From assembly GCF_900068895.1 (NCBI RefSeq), contig NZ_CDPK01000002.1, positions 563,874-617,132 on the forward strand: DNA of 53,259 bases, in the 5' to 3' direction. A model generated the notes under the pieces. That model was not told where the DNA came from. It saw nothing but the letters and a program-made list of their open reading frames with translations, and did no database searches. This DNA is from Erwinia sp. ErVv1 (lineage in GTDB: Bacteria > Pseudomonadota > Gammaproteobacteria > Enterobacterales > Enterobacteriaceae). Shown in pieces: positions 34,721 to 43,970 of this stretch. The stretch's first letter is position 1. Every line of letters starts with the position of its first letter. The translations under genes were made by a program, and so were the position numbers.

Positions 34721-35091
34721 TTAGCAGGCAGGCAAGCGCTCTCAGTAGAGACATACAAGATACAGGGGGCTGGCGATCAGCACCGGGCCAGAACGCGCCG
34801 GTTTGCCTGCTGCGCCATTCGGTAAACTCCGGCAGCGGAGGCTTTAACCTAATACGATTTACCGCCAGCGGAGTTTTTCAACTTGCTTTTTTACAGACTT
34901 CACAAGGGTTAGGTGGAGTTAGAAAATGTCATTGCTGACATTAATCAAATGTCCGCTTTTCGCTCACAGCGGACCTCCTGCCTCACCCACTCTGTCCGCT
35001 CCGTGCCAGAAGCGGACGTTGGCGTTTTATACTGATAACACCATGCGCCATAAATCTGGATGCGTATATTACATCTGGGTTCATGAGCGAT
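34721..35091. other. Intergenic region carrying a hairpin-repeat copy
   Basis: About 370 bases holding repeat copy 3 (34949-35020) and nothing else that I can support. Both flanking genes point into it. Confidence 0.5.
34949..35020. repeat. Accessory-zone double-hairpin repeat, copy 3 (best preserved)
   Basis: First hairpin GTCCGCT...AGCGGAC around TTTCGCTCAC; linker CTCCTGCCTCACCCACTCT; second hairpin GTCCGCT...AGCGGAC around CCGTGCCAGA. Nearly identical over about 60 bases to copy 6 at 38118-38200. Confidence 0.85.
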
Positions 35092-36222
35092 TCATCGGAG
35101 GTGTCGGAGTTTAATTGAGTGAAGCGTTAATGCCAGTAGTACGACCATTAAAGAGCCTGCGGGCAACCAGCTGGCTGCTATGTCTGAATTCAGCGCTGCT
35201 GAGCCCAGCGTTGCGCCGATGCCACTACCAAGATAGTTAGCTGACGAATTCCAGGCGACAGAGGCCGTCGCTTGTTTTGGCGCATAGGTCACCAGAACAT
35301 GCTGTTGTGGTGCCATACTGGCCCAACCGCACATCCCCCAGATAAAACACCCTATACCTGCCAGAAGCGCTGGTGCATATCCCATTAACGCAAAGCCCAT
35401 CCCCAGCAGTAAGAGTAGTATTAACGTCGCCCTGGCGGATGTAAGGTGTTGGTCAATAGCCCTACCGATGAATAACGCTCCGGCCATACCACCAAGTCCC
35501 CAGAGCCATATAAAGATGCCTGTAAAACTACTCATGTCCCGAGAGGATAATATTTCAGCCATATAGGTATAGAGACCCAGCGATGCAATGCCTGTACATA
35601 GCGTCACGGTAAGGGTTGAGAGGATAAACGGTTCAGTTAATACGCTGAGTCGTTCTTTCCATCTGAGCGGTGTTGGGGCTGGAAATGAACTGGCCCTTCC
35701 CACTCCTGATGCAGCCAGAATGCCCAGCAGAACTATTAATCCAATGGTCCATCTCCAGCCAAAGTGTGCTTCGAGCAATAATCCAAAAGGAACCCCTAAA
35801 GCCGTACCTACACTTAAGCCTGCAAGTATCAGGGAAAGCGCCCGGCCACGTTGGGATGCTTTAACCATTGCGGCAGCGCTCGCTGTAGCCAGCGGCGAGT
35901 ATAAACCTGCCCCAATACCGGCGATCACGCGGGAGATTAATAGAATATTCAGTGAAGGGGCAATCGCTGTAGCTAAGTTACCCACTGTGAAAAGGCCTAT
36001 ACCTGCCAACAATGCTGTCCGTGTCGAATAATGTGTTGAAGCAGATGCTAAAGCAGGTGCGCTTACAGCATAAGCCACCGTGAATACCGCGACACCCAGG
36101 CCGACCATAGCCTGCGTCGTCTGTAAATCCCGTGCCATGCCTGGCAGGAGCCCGGCCAGGACATAGGCATCTAGCCCAAGCGCAAAACCTCCAAGTATCA
36201 GCGGCCACAACAGGCAAATCAT
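35092..36222 (-). CDS. MFS drug-type efflux transporter (DHA1)
   Basis: 376 residues, twelve predicted helices. The start (MICLLWPLILGGFALGLDAY) and SRVIAGIGAGLYSPLATASA are typical of drug:H+ antiporter-1 exporters. It overlaps the upstream ArsR-type regulator gene by four bases (ATGA-type junction), so the pair is one operon under self-control. Substrate unknown. Confidence 0.88.
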   Translation of the reverse strand: MICLLWPLILGGFALGLDAYVLAGLLPGMARDLQTTQAMVGLGVAVFTVAYAVSAPALASASTHYSTRTALLAGIGLFTVGNLATAIAPSLNILLISRVIAGIGAGLYSPLATASAAAMVKASQRGRALSLILAGLSVGTALGVPFGLLLEAHFGWRWTIGLIVLLGILAASGVGRASSFPAPTPLRWKERLSVLTEPFILSTLTVTLCTGIASLGLYTYMAEILSSRDMSSFTGIFIWLWGLGGMAGALFIGRAIDQHLTSARATLILLLLLGMGFALMGYAPALLAGIGCFIWGMCGWASMAPQQHVLVTYAPKQATASVAWNSSANYLGSGIGATLGSAALNSDIAASWLPAGSLMVVLLALTLHSIKLRHLR

Positions 36223-36530
36223 GTGCCTGATGCCTGTTTCAGTATGGCTTCCAGAAGCCCCGGAAACTTTGAGTCCAGTAATTCACGCCGCAGGCTGATC
36301 CAGCAGTTGCGACCTTCGGGACGTGTGGTGGTTATACCAGCCTTTCGCAAAGTACCGGTGTGATGCGTTACGGTAGATTTTGACATGTCTGGTGCCAGGT
36401 CAAGGCTGTTAACACGGTCCCGCCCGGAGAGAATACGGACCATTTGCAGCCTTGTTGGATCACTCAAGGCAAAAAGTATTTGTGACAGGTTAACTTCTTC
36501 TGGAGCCGGATGCTGATAAGTTCGAGTCAT
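36219..36530 (-). CDS. ArsR-type winged-helix regulator
   Basis: 103 residues: LSQILFALSDPTRLQMVRIL, SKSTVTHHTGTLRKAGITTT are the helix-turn-helix and wing of the ArsR family. No clustered metal-binding cysteines are present, so it probably senses something other than a metal. It heads the operon with the MFS exporter and has an inverted-repeat operator 38 bases upstream. Confidence 0.88.
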   Translation of the reverse strand: MTRTYQHPAPEEVNLSQILFALSDPTRLQMVRILSGRDRVNSLDLAPDMSKSTVTHHTGTLRKAGITTTRPEGRNCWISLRRELLDSKFPGLLEAILKQASGT

Positions 36531-36567
36531 AGAGGGTCAACTGTTCTGTGGTTTTCGAACAATTATA

Positions 36568-36585
36568 GTTCGGTAATCACCGAAC
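36568..36585. promoter_or_regulatory. Operator for the ArsR-type regulator
   Basis: GTTCGGT-AATC-ACCGAAC, a perfect seven-base inverted repeat; an extra half-site TTCGAAC occurs at about 36554-36560. The position ahead of the regulator fits autorepression. Confidence 0.65.
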
Positions 36586-36636
36586 AGTCAATGTAGCTTT
36601 CGACCTTACCCTCATGGCACAACCCGGGTTCTGTAG

Positions 36637-36813
36637 ATGATCATTATCCAGGTGACTTTCGCATTAAATAGGAAGGATATAAATGGCTTCTGGGAAGAAG
36701 CGCCAAAATTTACTGATAAACTTGAGCAAAATCGATGGCGTACATCGCCTTATATGATTCAGGCGGTTCATTGCAAGGTCTGCTGCAAATCGAACGTCTT
36801 CTTTCGCTCATAG
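36637..36813 (+). pseudogene. Possible short gene remnant
   Basis: A 58-codon frame reading MIIIQVTFALNRKDINGFWE then EAPKFTDKLEQNRWRTSPYM is protein-like in composition, but it has no ribosome-binding site and its last ten codons lie in a hairpin repeat. I read it as the start of a decayed gene, perhaps of the same immunity-type group as its neighbours. Low certainty. Confidence 0.25.
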
Positions 36814-36870
36814 CGAACCCGACACCTACGTCTGGCCGCTGTGTGCCAATAGCGGACGTGGCTAACATCG
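36794..36870. repeat. Accessory-zone double-hairpin repeat, copy 4
   Basis: Diverged copy: CGTCTTCTTTCGCTCATAGC, then GGCCGCTGTGTGCCAATAGC and GGACGTGGCTAACATCG. Confidence 0.7.
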
Positions 36871-36982
36871 GAATGACTAATCTGCGGGGGCTGGTCAGCA
36901 CATATGACAACGTATGACGCTGTCGTGACCTCAGCTTGTAAAGTAGTATGAGTTGTTCTGCATTTCACACTTGGGATAGTCA

Positions 36983-37543
36983 ATGACATTACAAGCGACC
37001 TATATTGAACAGCCTACGCCCGGCGCTGAAACGGAAGGTGTTTCGATCATCGACGTCAATCCTTTTGGCTCTAAGGGGGAAAAGGATCGGCGACTGCTAA
37101 TCAGAAACGACGGTGAGCCCCTTCTGATTTTACAGTTATATATACGTGCAGATGAGGATGGCTGGCTTATTTCCAGCGCCTTTTCTGATTTTCTCCTGAA
37201 TGAATCCCACGTGGCTATCATTTGTGGGGACTATTTTCATGTTTTTGACATAGCCACACACGCGTTCAGAAGCCATCCACTAGGTGATTACGTCGGCCAT
37301 ATTTATTCAGTGCCTGACATCCATACTGACAAGCTACATGATCGGGTTCTGGTTGCAACTTACTGCCACGTTTTTCTGATGGATATTGCTGCAGGCATTC
37401 TCTGGAAATCCAGGCAGTGCGCCATTGATGGTGTAATCATAACATCAATAGAGAATGATACCGTGCTTGGCCAAGGAGAGTGGGACCCGCCAGGAGGCTG
37501 GGAATCTTTTAAGCTCGATCTTAAAACGGGTATCCTGATTTGA
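36983..37543 (+). CDS. Hypothetical protein, orphan immunity-like
   Basis: 186 residues, acidic and soluble, no signal peptide. DEDGWLISSAFSDFLLNESH, GDYFHVFDIATHAFRSHPLG and GQGEWDPPGGWESFKLDLKT are its most distinctive stretches; I do not recognise the family. Size, acidity and place (between copies of the hairpin repeat, beside a yrhB/Imm35-type gene) resemble orphan immunity genes of polymorphic toxin systems, but no toxin gene is in the window. The ribosome-binding site is weak. Confidence 0.65.
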   Translation: MTLQATYIEQPTPGAETEGVSIIDVNPFGSKGEKDRRLLIRNDGEPLLILQLYIRADEDGWLISSAFSDFLLNESHVAIICGDYFHVFDIATHAFRSHPLGDYVGHIYSVPDIHTDKLHDRVLVATYCHVFLMDIAAGILWKSRQCAIDGVIITSIENDTVLGQGEWDPPGGWESFKLDLKTGILI

Positions 37544-37692
37544 AGAAGGAGTTACCCTCACAGTAATTGCTAAAAGCGGATTTTGCTAGCATCGCAATAT
37601 CATAATTTATGGGGACAAGTCAGGTTGACCTGCTCCCATTTGATTAATACACCTAGGTTTAACTAGCTCTTCATGGTACTGAGAACAACCGC

Positions 37693-37774
37693 TAAGTCTG
37701 CTCCTCGCTCATAGCGGACCTCGCTACGCTTTAGGCGACCCCCTCCGTGCCTAGAGCATAACTTGCTTACATCG
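37693..37774. repeat. Accessory-zone double-hairpin repeat, copy 5
   Basis: TAAGTCTGCTCCTCGCTCAT, AGCGGACCTC, then a diverged second hairpin (CCCTCCGTGCCTAGAGCATA). It fills much of the 300-base gap between the orphan gene and yrhB. Confidence 0.7.
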
Positions 37775-37845
37775 TACTATGTTAGTTTGCTGGGAGCAGG
37801 TCAAATCAGCCAGTTCAAATGACGTTATCGACTGAGGAGGGAACA

Positions 37846-38119
37846 ATGATTACTTATCAAAATGCGATGGAAATGGCTTTGGATTACCCTTAAAGGCTAT
37901 GACATCCCAGTTGTTATTACTCTTCATGGTCGATTCTCAGAAGGCTGGTTCTATTGTTTTCAATCGAGAGAGTATTTAGAAACAGGTGAGTTTTCTGCTC
38001 AGTTGGCAGGTAATGCACCGTTCATGATTGATAAAGATGATGGAGAAATTCACATATTTGGAACTGCTTATCCTTTAGATAAATATCTGCAGGATTACGA
38101 ACAACAAAAAAACACATAA
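37846..38119 (+). pseudogene. yrhB: yrhB (Imm35-type) gene with one-base frameshift
   Basis: From an ATG at 37846 with GAGGAGG seven bases upstream, the frame reads MITYQNAMEMALDYP and then stops (TAA at 37891). The other frame continues KGYDIPVVITLHGRFSEGWF, then LAGNAPFMIDKDDGEIHIFG and ends YLQDYEQQKNT. Together they match E. coli YrhB (MITYHDAFAKANHYL... LPVVITLHGRFSQGW) end to end. Removing one C from the CCC at 37887-37889 restores a single 90-residue frame (DYLKGYDIP). YrhB is a small chaperone-like protein placed in the Imm35 immunity family. Either a recent mutation or a sequencing error; everything else is intact. Confidence 0.8.
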
Positions 38120-38200
38120 CTTCCGTTCTTCGCTCACAGCGGACCTCCTGCCTCACCCACTCTGTCCGCTCCGTGCCAATAGCGGCCTTAGATAGCATCA
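38118..38200. repeat. Accessory-zone double-hairpin repeat, copy 6
   Basis: Nearly identical to copy 3 over about 60 bases: CGCTCACAGCGGACCTCCTG, CCTCACCCACTCTGTCCGCT, CCGTGCCAATAGCGG. It begins at the stop codon of the yrhB gene. Confidence 0.85.
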
Positions 38201-38208
38201 TGTTTTGG

Positions 38209-38829
38209 TTAATTAACACTCAGCAAACGATGAGCGTCCCAGGCCTTCATCGCGAATGATACCGAGGCATCAAGTTCTTTGCCTGTTGCACCATCACGCG
38301 CTTCAGTAGACAGGCCGATCTCAAAGCTGTGCAAATACATGGCGAGCGCACGTGCATCGGTGTCTGCGACCAGTTCGCCCGAATCTATGGCTCTACGGAC
38401 GCACTTAAGGAACCCTGCGCGGGTATGGGTGCGTCGCGCTTCAAGAATCCGGCAGATATGCTCGTGCCCGGGCGAACAGGTATTAACGGATAACGCGATA
38501 AGACAGCCGCTTGGGTGTCCCTGCTCTGTCTGCATTTTTACTGAACGGCGTAACGCCAGTTCAGTGGCCTCACGTGGGTTGAGACTATCATCCCAGAGGC
38601 AATCGTTAACCTGGCCATAAGTCGACAAATAGCAATCAACAACTTCTTCAAATAGCGCCTCTTTCGAACCAAATGCCGCATAAAAGCTCGGTGCCGTAAT
38701 GCCGTTACCGAGATTTGCTTTAAGCAAGGCAAGCGAAGTGGATTCATAGCCATACTGCCAAAAAAGATACATCGCCTGACGAACTGCCTCGTCCCGGTCA
38801 AATAATCGTGGACGTCCCATCTTTGCCAT
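38209..38829 (-). CDS. TetR-family regulator
   Basis: 206 residues from the ATG at 38829 with AGGAG five bases upstream; an in-frame start at 38889 would overlap the operator. MGRPRLFDRDEAVRQAMYLF, then TAPSFYAAFGSKEALFEEVV, is the TetR helix-turn-helix; the rest is the ligand-binding helical domain with an AefR/TetR_C-like VNTCSPGHEHICRILEAR stretch. It diverges from an MFS exporter gene across a shared operator region and should repress it until the exported compound binds. Confidence 0.88.
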   Translation of the reverse strand: MAKMGRPRLFDRDEAVRQAMYLFWQYGYESTSLALLKANLGNGITAPSFYAAFGSKEALFEEVVDCYLSTYGQVNDCLWDDSLNPREATELALRRSVKMQTEQGHPSGCLIALSVNTCSPGHEHICRILEARRTHTRAGFLKCVRRAIDSGELVADTDARALAMYLHSFEIGLSTEARDGATGKELDASVSFAMKAWDAHRLLSVN

Positions 38830-38861
38830 ATCCGCTCCTGCTTTTGCAAACCTTACATAAA

Positions 38862-38877
38862 TACTAATCGATACATA
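38862..38877. promoter_or_regulatory. TetR-type operator, left half
   Basis: TACTAATCGATACATA; its reverse complement matches the site at 38918-38933 at 14 of 16 positions. It lies between the regulator's start and the divergent promoter. Confidence 0.65.
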
Positions 38878-38882
38878 TGTGC

Positions 38883-38911
38883 TTGACAACCTCCAGGCTG
38901 GCCTATATTTT
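38883..38911 (+). promoter_or_regulatory. Promoter of the MFS exporter gene
   Basis: Perfect TTGACA at 38883-38888, 17-base spacer, TATTTT at 38906-38911. The two operator copies flank it, so bound regulator would block RNA polymerase. Confidence 0.6.
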
Positions 38912-38917
38912 CTGATT

Positions 38918-38933
38918 TATATATCGATTGGTA
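38918..38933. promoter_or_regulatory. TetR-type operator, right half
   Basis: TATATATCGATTGGTA, the inverted partner of 38862-38877, placed just downstream of the exporter's -10 box. Confidence 0.65.
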
Positions 38934-38995
38934 TATAAATCCAGGACGAGTTCCGAACTCTGCTTTGGCTTTTTAACTGTTTAAAAGGACGCAAC

Positions 38996-40195
38996 GTGCA
39001 CGCTGAAACTGAATCACAAGGAATCACGACACAACCCAGGCTCCCCCTTCTGCCGCTGCTGGCGTTTGCTATGACCGGATTTATTGCCATCCTGACCGAG
39101 ACCCTGCCAGCAGGCCTGCTTCCGCAAATCGGCACAGACCTTGGCGTATCCCAGGTAATGGCGGGCCAGCTGGTAAGTATCTATGCGCTGGGCTCGCTTC
39201 TCGCAGCCATTCCGTTAACGGTGCTGACAAGGGGATGGCACCGTAAAAAAGTATTGTTGCTGGCCGTCGGGACCTTTCTGGTTTTCAACACTATTACCAC
39301 TTTTTCCTCCAACTACTGGCTGACGCTGGCCGCGCGGTTTATGTCTGGCGTGGCTGCAGGGCTTGCGTGGGGAATACTGGCTGGCTATGCGCGTCGCCTC
39401 GTTCCTGCAGATTTGCAGGGCCGCGCGCTGGCTGTTGCCATGGTGGGGATTCCGATTGCCCTGTCGCTGGGGACGCCTGTGGGAGCATGGCTGGGCGGCA
39501 TGATGGGATGGAGAGTGCCGTTCGGGGTCATGGCAGCGCTGTCGATTTTATTGTTGATCTGGACGCTCATTGCGGTTCCCGACCTGCCGGGACAGCAGGC
39601 TTCGCAGCGATTATCTGTCTGGAAAGTATTCCTGATGCCCGGGGTTCGTCCGGTTCTGGCGGTTATCTTTCTCTGGATGACAGCACACAACATTCTTTAT
39701 ACGTTTATCGGTCCATTTCTGGCGCTATCGGGTCTAACCTCGCAAATCGGACTCATCCTGCTTCTCTTTGGACTTGCTGCACTGGTTGGCATCTGGATAA
39801 CCGGAGCACTGGTTGATCGTCACCTGCGTAAACTTGTTCTGCTCAGCCTGTCGGCGCTGGCTGCTGTTTCACTGATGCTGGCTGCGGGCATGCGGGAGCC
39901 AGTAGTGGTATTTCTGGCCATCGTCGTATGGGGATGGTCATTCGGAGGCGCGTCAACCCAGATGCAGACAGCGGCGGCCGATGCGGCCGGTAATAATGTC
40001 GATGTTGCTCAGGCGATGGTGACCACCGCATGGAATGTGGCTATCGCCAGCGGCGGAGTCATCGGAGGGCTGCTTCTTGAAAATGCCGGTGCAGTGTCAT
40101 TCCCTTGGGCGCTCCTGGCATTAATGGCTGTTGCGTTTCTCTGCGCTTATTTCGGTAAAAAACATGGTTTCAGGCCTGAGGCCAGAAACCATTGA
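38996..40195 (+). CDS. MFS efflux transporter (DHA1, sugar/drug exporter-like)
   Basis: 399 residues from a GTG with AAAAGGA at good spacing. Twelve helices; FAMTGFIAILTETLPAGLLP and RFMSGVAAGLAWGILAGYAR are typical of the AraJ/SotB/chloramphenicol-exporter branch of DHA1. Divergent from and controlled by the TetR-type regulator. Probably exports a toxic small molecule; substrate unknown. Confidence 0.9.
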   Translation: MHAETESQGITTQPRLPLLPLLAFAMTGFIAILTETLPAGLLPQIGTDLGVSQVMAGQLVSIYALGSLLAAIPLTVLTRGWHRKKVLLLAVGTFLVFNTITTFSSNYWLTLAARFMSGVAAGLAWGILAGYARRLVPADLQGRALAVAMVGIPIALSLGTPVGAWLGGMMGWRVPFGVMAALSILLLIWTLIAVPDLPGQQASQRLSVWKVFLMPGVRPVLAVIFLWMTAHNILYTFIGPFLALSGLTSQIGLILLLFGLAALVGIWITGALVDRHLRKLVLLSLSALAAVSLMLAAGMREPVVVFLAIVVWGWSFGGASTQMQTAAADAAGNNVDVAQAMVTTAWNVAIASGGVIGGLLLENAGAVSFPWALLALMAVAFLCAYFGKKHGFRPEARNH

Positions 40196-40562
40196 GTTAA
40201 TCAATGGGCTGGATTAGACAGGATAACATCCAGTTTTAACACGGCGCGTTTGCGCAGTACTTCTGACGGGTAATGTCCGCTCCTCGCTCATAGCAGACAT
40301 CCATCGTCTATAACCACTGCGCATTTAGCAAACACCTATCCTGGTTGCCTTCAAACACAACTGCCTTAGCCGACATTATGGCCGCTCCAGAACATACGGC
40401 ATAGATATGAAAACGGTACGGCAGGTGAAAGGCTTTTTTACGAAGGACTGACGCAGGGGAGGTTCCCGGCCGACGCAGGACGCGTCCACCGGGCAGGGTA
40501 AAACCGCGCTATACAGCCGGCCTCCCAATGCGGTCAGGGGGCCATTTTGCGCGGTCAGACGG
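40196..40562. other. Intergenic region with last hairpin-repeat copy
   Basis: About 370 bases between convergent genes. A half copy of the hairpin repeat lies at 40271-40300; no clear terminator could be drawn. This marks the right edge of the accessory zone. Confidence 0.45.
40271..40300. repeat. Accessory-zone hairpin repeat, copy 7 (half)
   Basis: TAATGTCCGCTCCTCGCTCA followed by TAGCAGACAT: only the first hairpin remains. Confidence 0.7.
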
Positions 40563-41759
40563 TTACATCTGTACCAGGTTTTTAATCTTCACGTCGGGGT
40601 TCACGTCAGCGTCGTAGTCCACGCCGTCAAGGCCAAAGCCAAACAGGTGCATAAACTCGCGCTTGTAGCTGACGAAATCGGTGATGTCATTCAGGTTTTC
40701 ATCAGTCACCGTTGGCCACAGCTTATCAACGGCGTCCTGCACTTCCGGTGCCAGCTCTTTGTAGTCGGCGCGCAGGCGGCCTTCGTCATCAACGATTGGT
40801 GATGCGTTAAACAGGCTATCTTTAAACAGGCCATAGACCTGCTCGATGCAGCCTTCGTGGGTGCCCTTCTCTTTCATCACCCTGAACAGCAGTGCCAGAT
40901 AGAGTGGCATAACCGGAATAGCGGAGCTGGCCTGCGTCACCACGGCTTTGAGTACGGACACGCGTGCGTCGCCGCCCTTCGCCGCCAGCTGGTCACGGAT
41001 GCTCAGCACGCGCTTATCGAGATCTTTTTTCGCTTCGCCGATCGACCCGTTCCAGTAAATATCCTGGGTGCTCTTCGCGCCCAGATAGGTAAAGGCGGTC
41101 GTTTTCGCGCCTTCGGCCAGCACGCCAGCCGCGTCCAGCGCATCGATCCACATCTGCCAGTCTTCGCCGCCCATTACCGCCACGGTGCCGTCGATCTCTT
41201 CCTGCGAAGCAGGCAGCAGCGTGGTTTCATTGACGGTTTCTTTGTCGGTGTTCAGACCACGGACCGTGACTTCTTTGCCAATAGGTTTCAGCGTGGAGTT
41301 AAAGACTTCACCGGTTTTCGGGTGCGTACGACGAGGAGACGCCAGGCTGTACACCACCAGGTCAACCTGACCCAGGTCCTGTTTAATCAGCTCGATGGTT
41401 TTCTGCTTCACTTCATCGGAGTAAGCGTCGCCGTTGATGCTTTTGGCATACAGGCCTTTTGCTTCGGCAAACTCTTCGAAAGCGGCGGAGTTATACCAGC
41501 CGGCGGTAGCCGGTTTGCTCTCTTCACCGGGACGCTCAAAAAAGACGCCCAGGGTGGCGGCATCGCTGCCGAAGGCGGCGGAAATACGCGCGGCCAGGCC
41601 GTAGCCGGTGGATGCACCAATCACCAGGACCTTTTTTGGCCCGTTGGCAACGGTGCCCTGACGGGTCACGTAATCGATTTGGTTCTTAACGTTAGCTTTG
41701 CAACCCGCCGGATGGGCAGTAACACAGATGAAGCCACGGATGCGTGGTTTAATAATCAT
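40563..41759 (-). CDS. fabV: Enoyl-ACP/enoyl-CoA reductase FabV
   Basis: 398 residues from the ATG at 41759 (GAGGT upstream). The FabV signature is clear: [40 protein letters not shown] (NADH-binding, an unusual Rossmann glycine motif), [20 protein letters not shown], and the [20 protein letters not shown] end. It reduces trans-2-enoyl thioesters with NADH in the last step of fatty-acid elongation; the family is known for insensitivity to triclosan, unlike FabI. It follows eptB on the same strand by 74 bases. Confidence 0.95.
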   Translation of the reverse strand: MIIKPRIRGFICVTAHPAGCKANVKNQIDYVTRQGTVANGPKKVLVIGASTGYGLAARISAAFGSDAATLGVFFERPGEESKPATAGWYNSAAFEEFAEAKGLYAKSINGDAYSDEVKQKTIELIKQDLGQVDLVVYSLASPRRTHPKTGEVFNSTLKPIGKEVTVRGLNTDKETVNETTLLPASQEEIDGTVAVMGGEDWQMWIDALDAAGVLAEGAKTTAFTYLGAKSTQDIYWNGSIGEAKKDLDKRVLSIRDQLAAKGGDARVSVLKAVVTQASSAIPVMPLYLALLFRVMKEKGTHEGCIEQVYGLFKDSLFNASPIVDDEGRLRADYKELAPEVQDAVDKLWPTVTDENLNDITDFVSYKREFMHLFGFGLDGVDYDADVNPDVKIKNLVQM

Positions 41760-41833
41760 GTCGACCTCAGTTGAAACTGTCTCAGTAAATGCGGGCAACA
41801 GGATACCCGCTTGTGCCGGTTCAGGCAAAGGTG

Positions 41834-43513
41834 TCAGTGGGTTATCGCTTTATTTACCTGACACCAGTTACGCTGCGGGTTGATGCCGCCGTCTGGTGAA
41901 GTGTAGCCAATACAGCCTAAAACGCTGTCAAACAGCTTTTCATGAAACACCGGCGTTTTGTCGCGCGCCAGCGTTTTTAGCTGCGCAAAGGCCGCGCTGT
42001 TGTCGGGCTGCTGCAGGAATTTATCGGAAGCCCAGACCATGATCGGCACGGTACGCTGCTCCATCGGTGCCCTGTCGCGCGGCGTACCGTGAAAATGCAT
42101 ATTCTGTGAAATCGATTCACCGTGATCGGACGCGTAGAAGACAATGGCGTTGCGGTTACGCAGCTGATTGAAGACCTGTTCCAGTACGTGATCGGTATAG
42201 AGCAGGCTGTTGTCGTACGAATTCACCATCTCTTCAGTCGAACACTGGTCATCAATGCCCTGACACTCCGGCTTGTAGCGCGCAAAGGATCGCGGATAGC
42301 GTTCGGTATAGAGGAAATGTGAGCCTTTGGTATGCAGAATAACCAGGTGCTTACCCTTAGGATGACGTTCCAGCGAATCCCGCAGTTCGTTAACCAGCGC
42401 CATATCATCTATCGGCTTGCCCACATTGCGCTTTTCAGACTGGATAGTTTCCCGCAGGGCATAGTCATCCGCCTGGGCCTTATTGTAAAACCAGGCTTCG
42501 CTCTGCATGGAGAACAGCTCCGATGAGAACCCCTGCTTTTTCAGCACCGAGAAGACGTTCATCTCTTTTAGCGTGCGCTCCGGCGCGTCGGACGCGCCTC
42601 CCTCACGCACAAACATACAGCGCAGCGAAAGCTTGGTAGAGGTATCGCAGGAGTAGCCCTCCAGCGCCGCGAGGTTTTTCTCTTTATCGAGATTTGGCGT
42701 GTTATCGCGGCTGTAGCCGTACAGGCCCATATGGTCGCGACGGGCGCTTTCACCGATAATAAATACCACGTACAGGTCGTTAACGTCCTTTGGCGGCGTA
42801 TAGGTAAAGTGCTGAGCGGGATCGAACAGATTGCGGTTGTCCTCTGCCTGGCTCCAGCTGCTATACGCCAGCAGCCCCACGCCCGACAGCCAGTTTGACG
42901 GCGAGTAGCTCCCCGCCACTACGCCGCCGTAGCTGGCCATCATGCTGTTATTCTGGCGGTCGAGGGAATCCTGACGATCGCCCATCACCTTTAACGGCAG
43001 CCAGCAGCAGAGGGCAGCCGCGATCATCACGCCGCCACGGCCCATAAACGCCTTATGGTTATGGCGGCGCAGCGCCGCTTCCGGCAGTGGCGACAGCCAG
43101 AGCATCAGGATCGGCAGCAGGCTGACCAGTACCACCCACAGGTAAAAGTGCCAGCCGACCGACTCTTTTGAAAGGTCGAGGCTGTCGGTCGCCATTACCG
43201 AGGCAATAATGCCGTAGCCGATATCGACGTTGAAAAAAATCATGTAGTAGCTGGCGGCAACGGAAAACACCACCAGCAGCGTCAGCAGGATCCTGAACAG
43301 CAGGCGTCCAGCCAGCGAGGCGAGCAGCGTGACAAACAGGACCAGCGCAAAGGCAGCCAGCATCTCTGTGGCGGTAGAAAGCGCGGCGTCCTGAGTGAGC
43401 TGATGGAAGCGACGGAAAAATATGGGCAGGTTAAGCAGGATGCCAACATATAAAGCAACAAAGCAGCAGACCCGATGCTGGGTCAAAAAAAGCAGTTTTT
43501 TCATCTGATTCAT
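41834..43513 (-). CDS. eptB: Kdo2-lipid A phosphoethanolamine transferase EptB
   Basis: 559 residues. Five N-terminal membrane helices (about residues 14-180) carry a periplasmic alkaline-phosphatase-fold domain: [40 protein letters not shown] (nucleophile Thr in the CDTSTK context), [30 protein letters not shown] and HGTPRDRAP. Strong similarity to E. coli EptB rather than EptA ([12 protein letters not shown] ending). It adds phosphoethanolamine to the outer Kdo of lipopolysaccharide from phosphatidylethanolamine and so lowers surface negative charge. The ribosome-binding site at 43513 is poor; an ATG three codons on is an alternative. Confidence 0.93.
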   Translation of the reverse strand: MNQMKKLLFLTQHRVCCFVALYVGILLNLPIFFRRFHQLTQDAALSTATEMLAAFALVLFVTLLASLAGRLLFRILLTLLVVFSVAASYYMIFFNVDIGYGIIASVMATDSLDLSKESVGWHFYLWVVLVSLLPILMLWLSPLPEAALRRHNHKAFMGRGGVMIAAALCCWLPLKVMGDRQDSLDRQNNSMMASYGGVVAGSYSPSNWLSGVGLLAYSSWSQAEDNRNLFDPAQHFTYTPPKDVNDLYVVFIIGESARRDHMGLYGYSRDNTPNLDKEKNLAALEGYSCDTSTKLSLRCMFVREGGASDAPERTLKEMNVFSVLKKQGFSSELFSMQSEAWFYNKAQADDYALRETIQSEKRNVGKPIDDMALVNELRDSLERHPKGKHLVILHTKGSHFLYTERYPRSFARYKPECQGIDDQCSTEEMVNSYDNSLLYTDHVLEQVFNQLRNRNAIVFYASDHGESISQNMHFHGTPRDRAPMEQRTVPIMVWASDKFLQQPDNSAAFAQLKTLARDKTPVFHEKLFDSVLGCIGYTSPDGGINPQRNWCQVNKAITH

Positions 43514-43970
43514 CGTGATTGTTAGTAAATAGTCATGCCAGTACAGAGAAAGCGAGAGAGGCTCTGAAAACTGCCATTTAGGGCGTGCGGAAGGTCAGAC
43601 AAAGTAAACTAACGTGAGTTTAACTCAGGTTGATGAAATGTATTGTTATAGTGTTACAAATCATGTTCCCGCCGCAAGCGGACCAGGAATGTTGATCCTA
43701 TTCAAAGTTTTGAGAAATAGTGTTTATCCCGGACTATGCAGTTTAAATGCATAAATATGACTTGCCTTTCGCTTTCACCTGACATCAGATGTTCCTGGGA
43801 TGTTATTTATTCGCGCTATGCCTTTTCGTCGCCAAAAACAGTTAAATTTTACATAAACTTAAAGATTTCAAAACATGCTTTTAATGATAAATTTAGTCGC
43901 GCATAAGTGATATTCACCAAATACGCCCGGATTTGGCAGCACAATTAACTCATTAAAATTAAGGTTTGTT
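43514..43970. other. A+T-rich divergent promoter region, eptB / glutamate dehydrogenase
   Basis: About 457 bases with no credible gene. A short palindrome TGAGTT-T-AACTCA lies at 43615-43627 on the eptB side; its regulator is not identifiable. Confidence 0.45.

Larger units (their letters stand above)
36531..36982. other. Intergenic region with gene remnant and hairpin repeat
   Basis: About 450 bases containing the operator above, a possible short frame (36637-36813) and repeat copy 4 (36794-36870). Confidence 0.45.

Noticed and set aside
34926-35114. 62-codon frame after the exported-protein gene
   Set aside because: Most of it is the hairpin repeat; composition and lack of a ribosome-binding site argue against a gene.
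40857-41774. 305-codon forward frame inside fabV
   Set aside because: Antisense shadow of fabV; no start signal.
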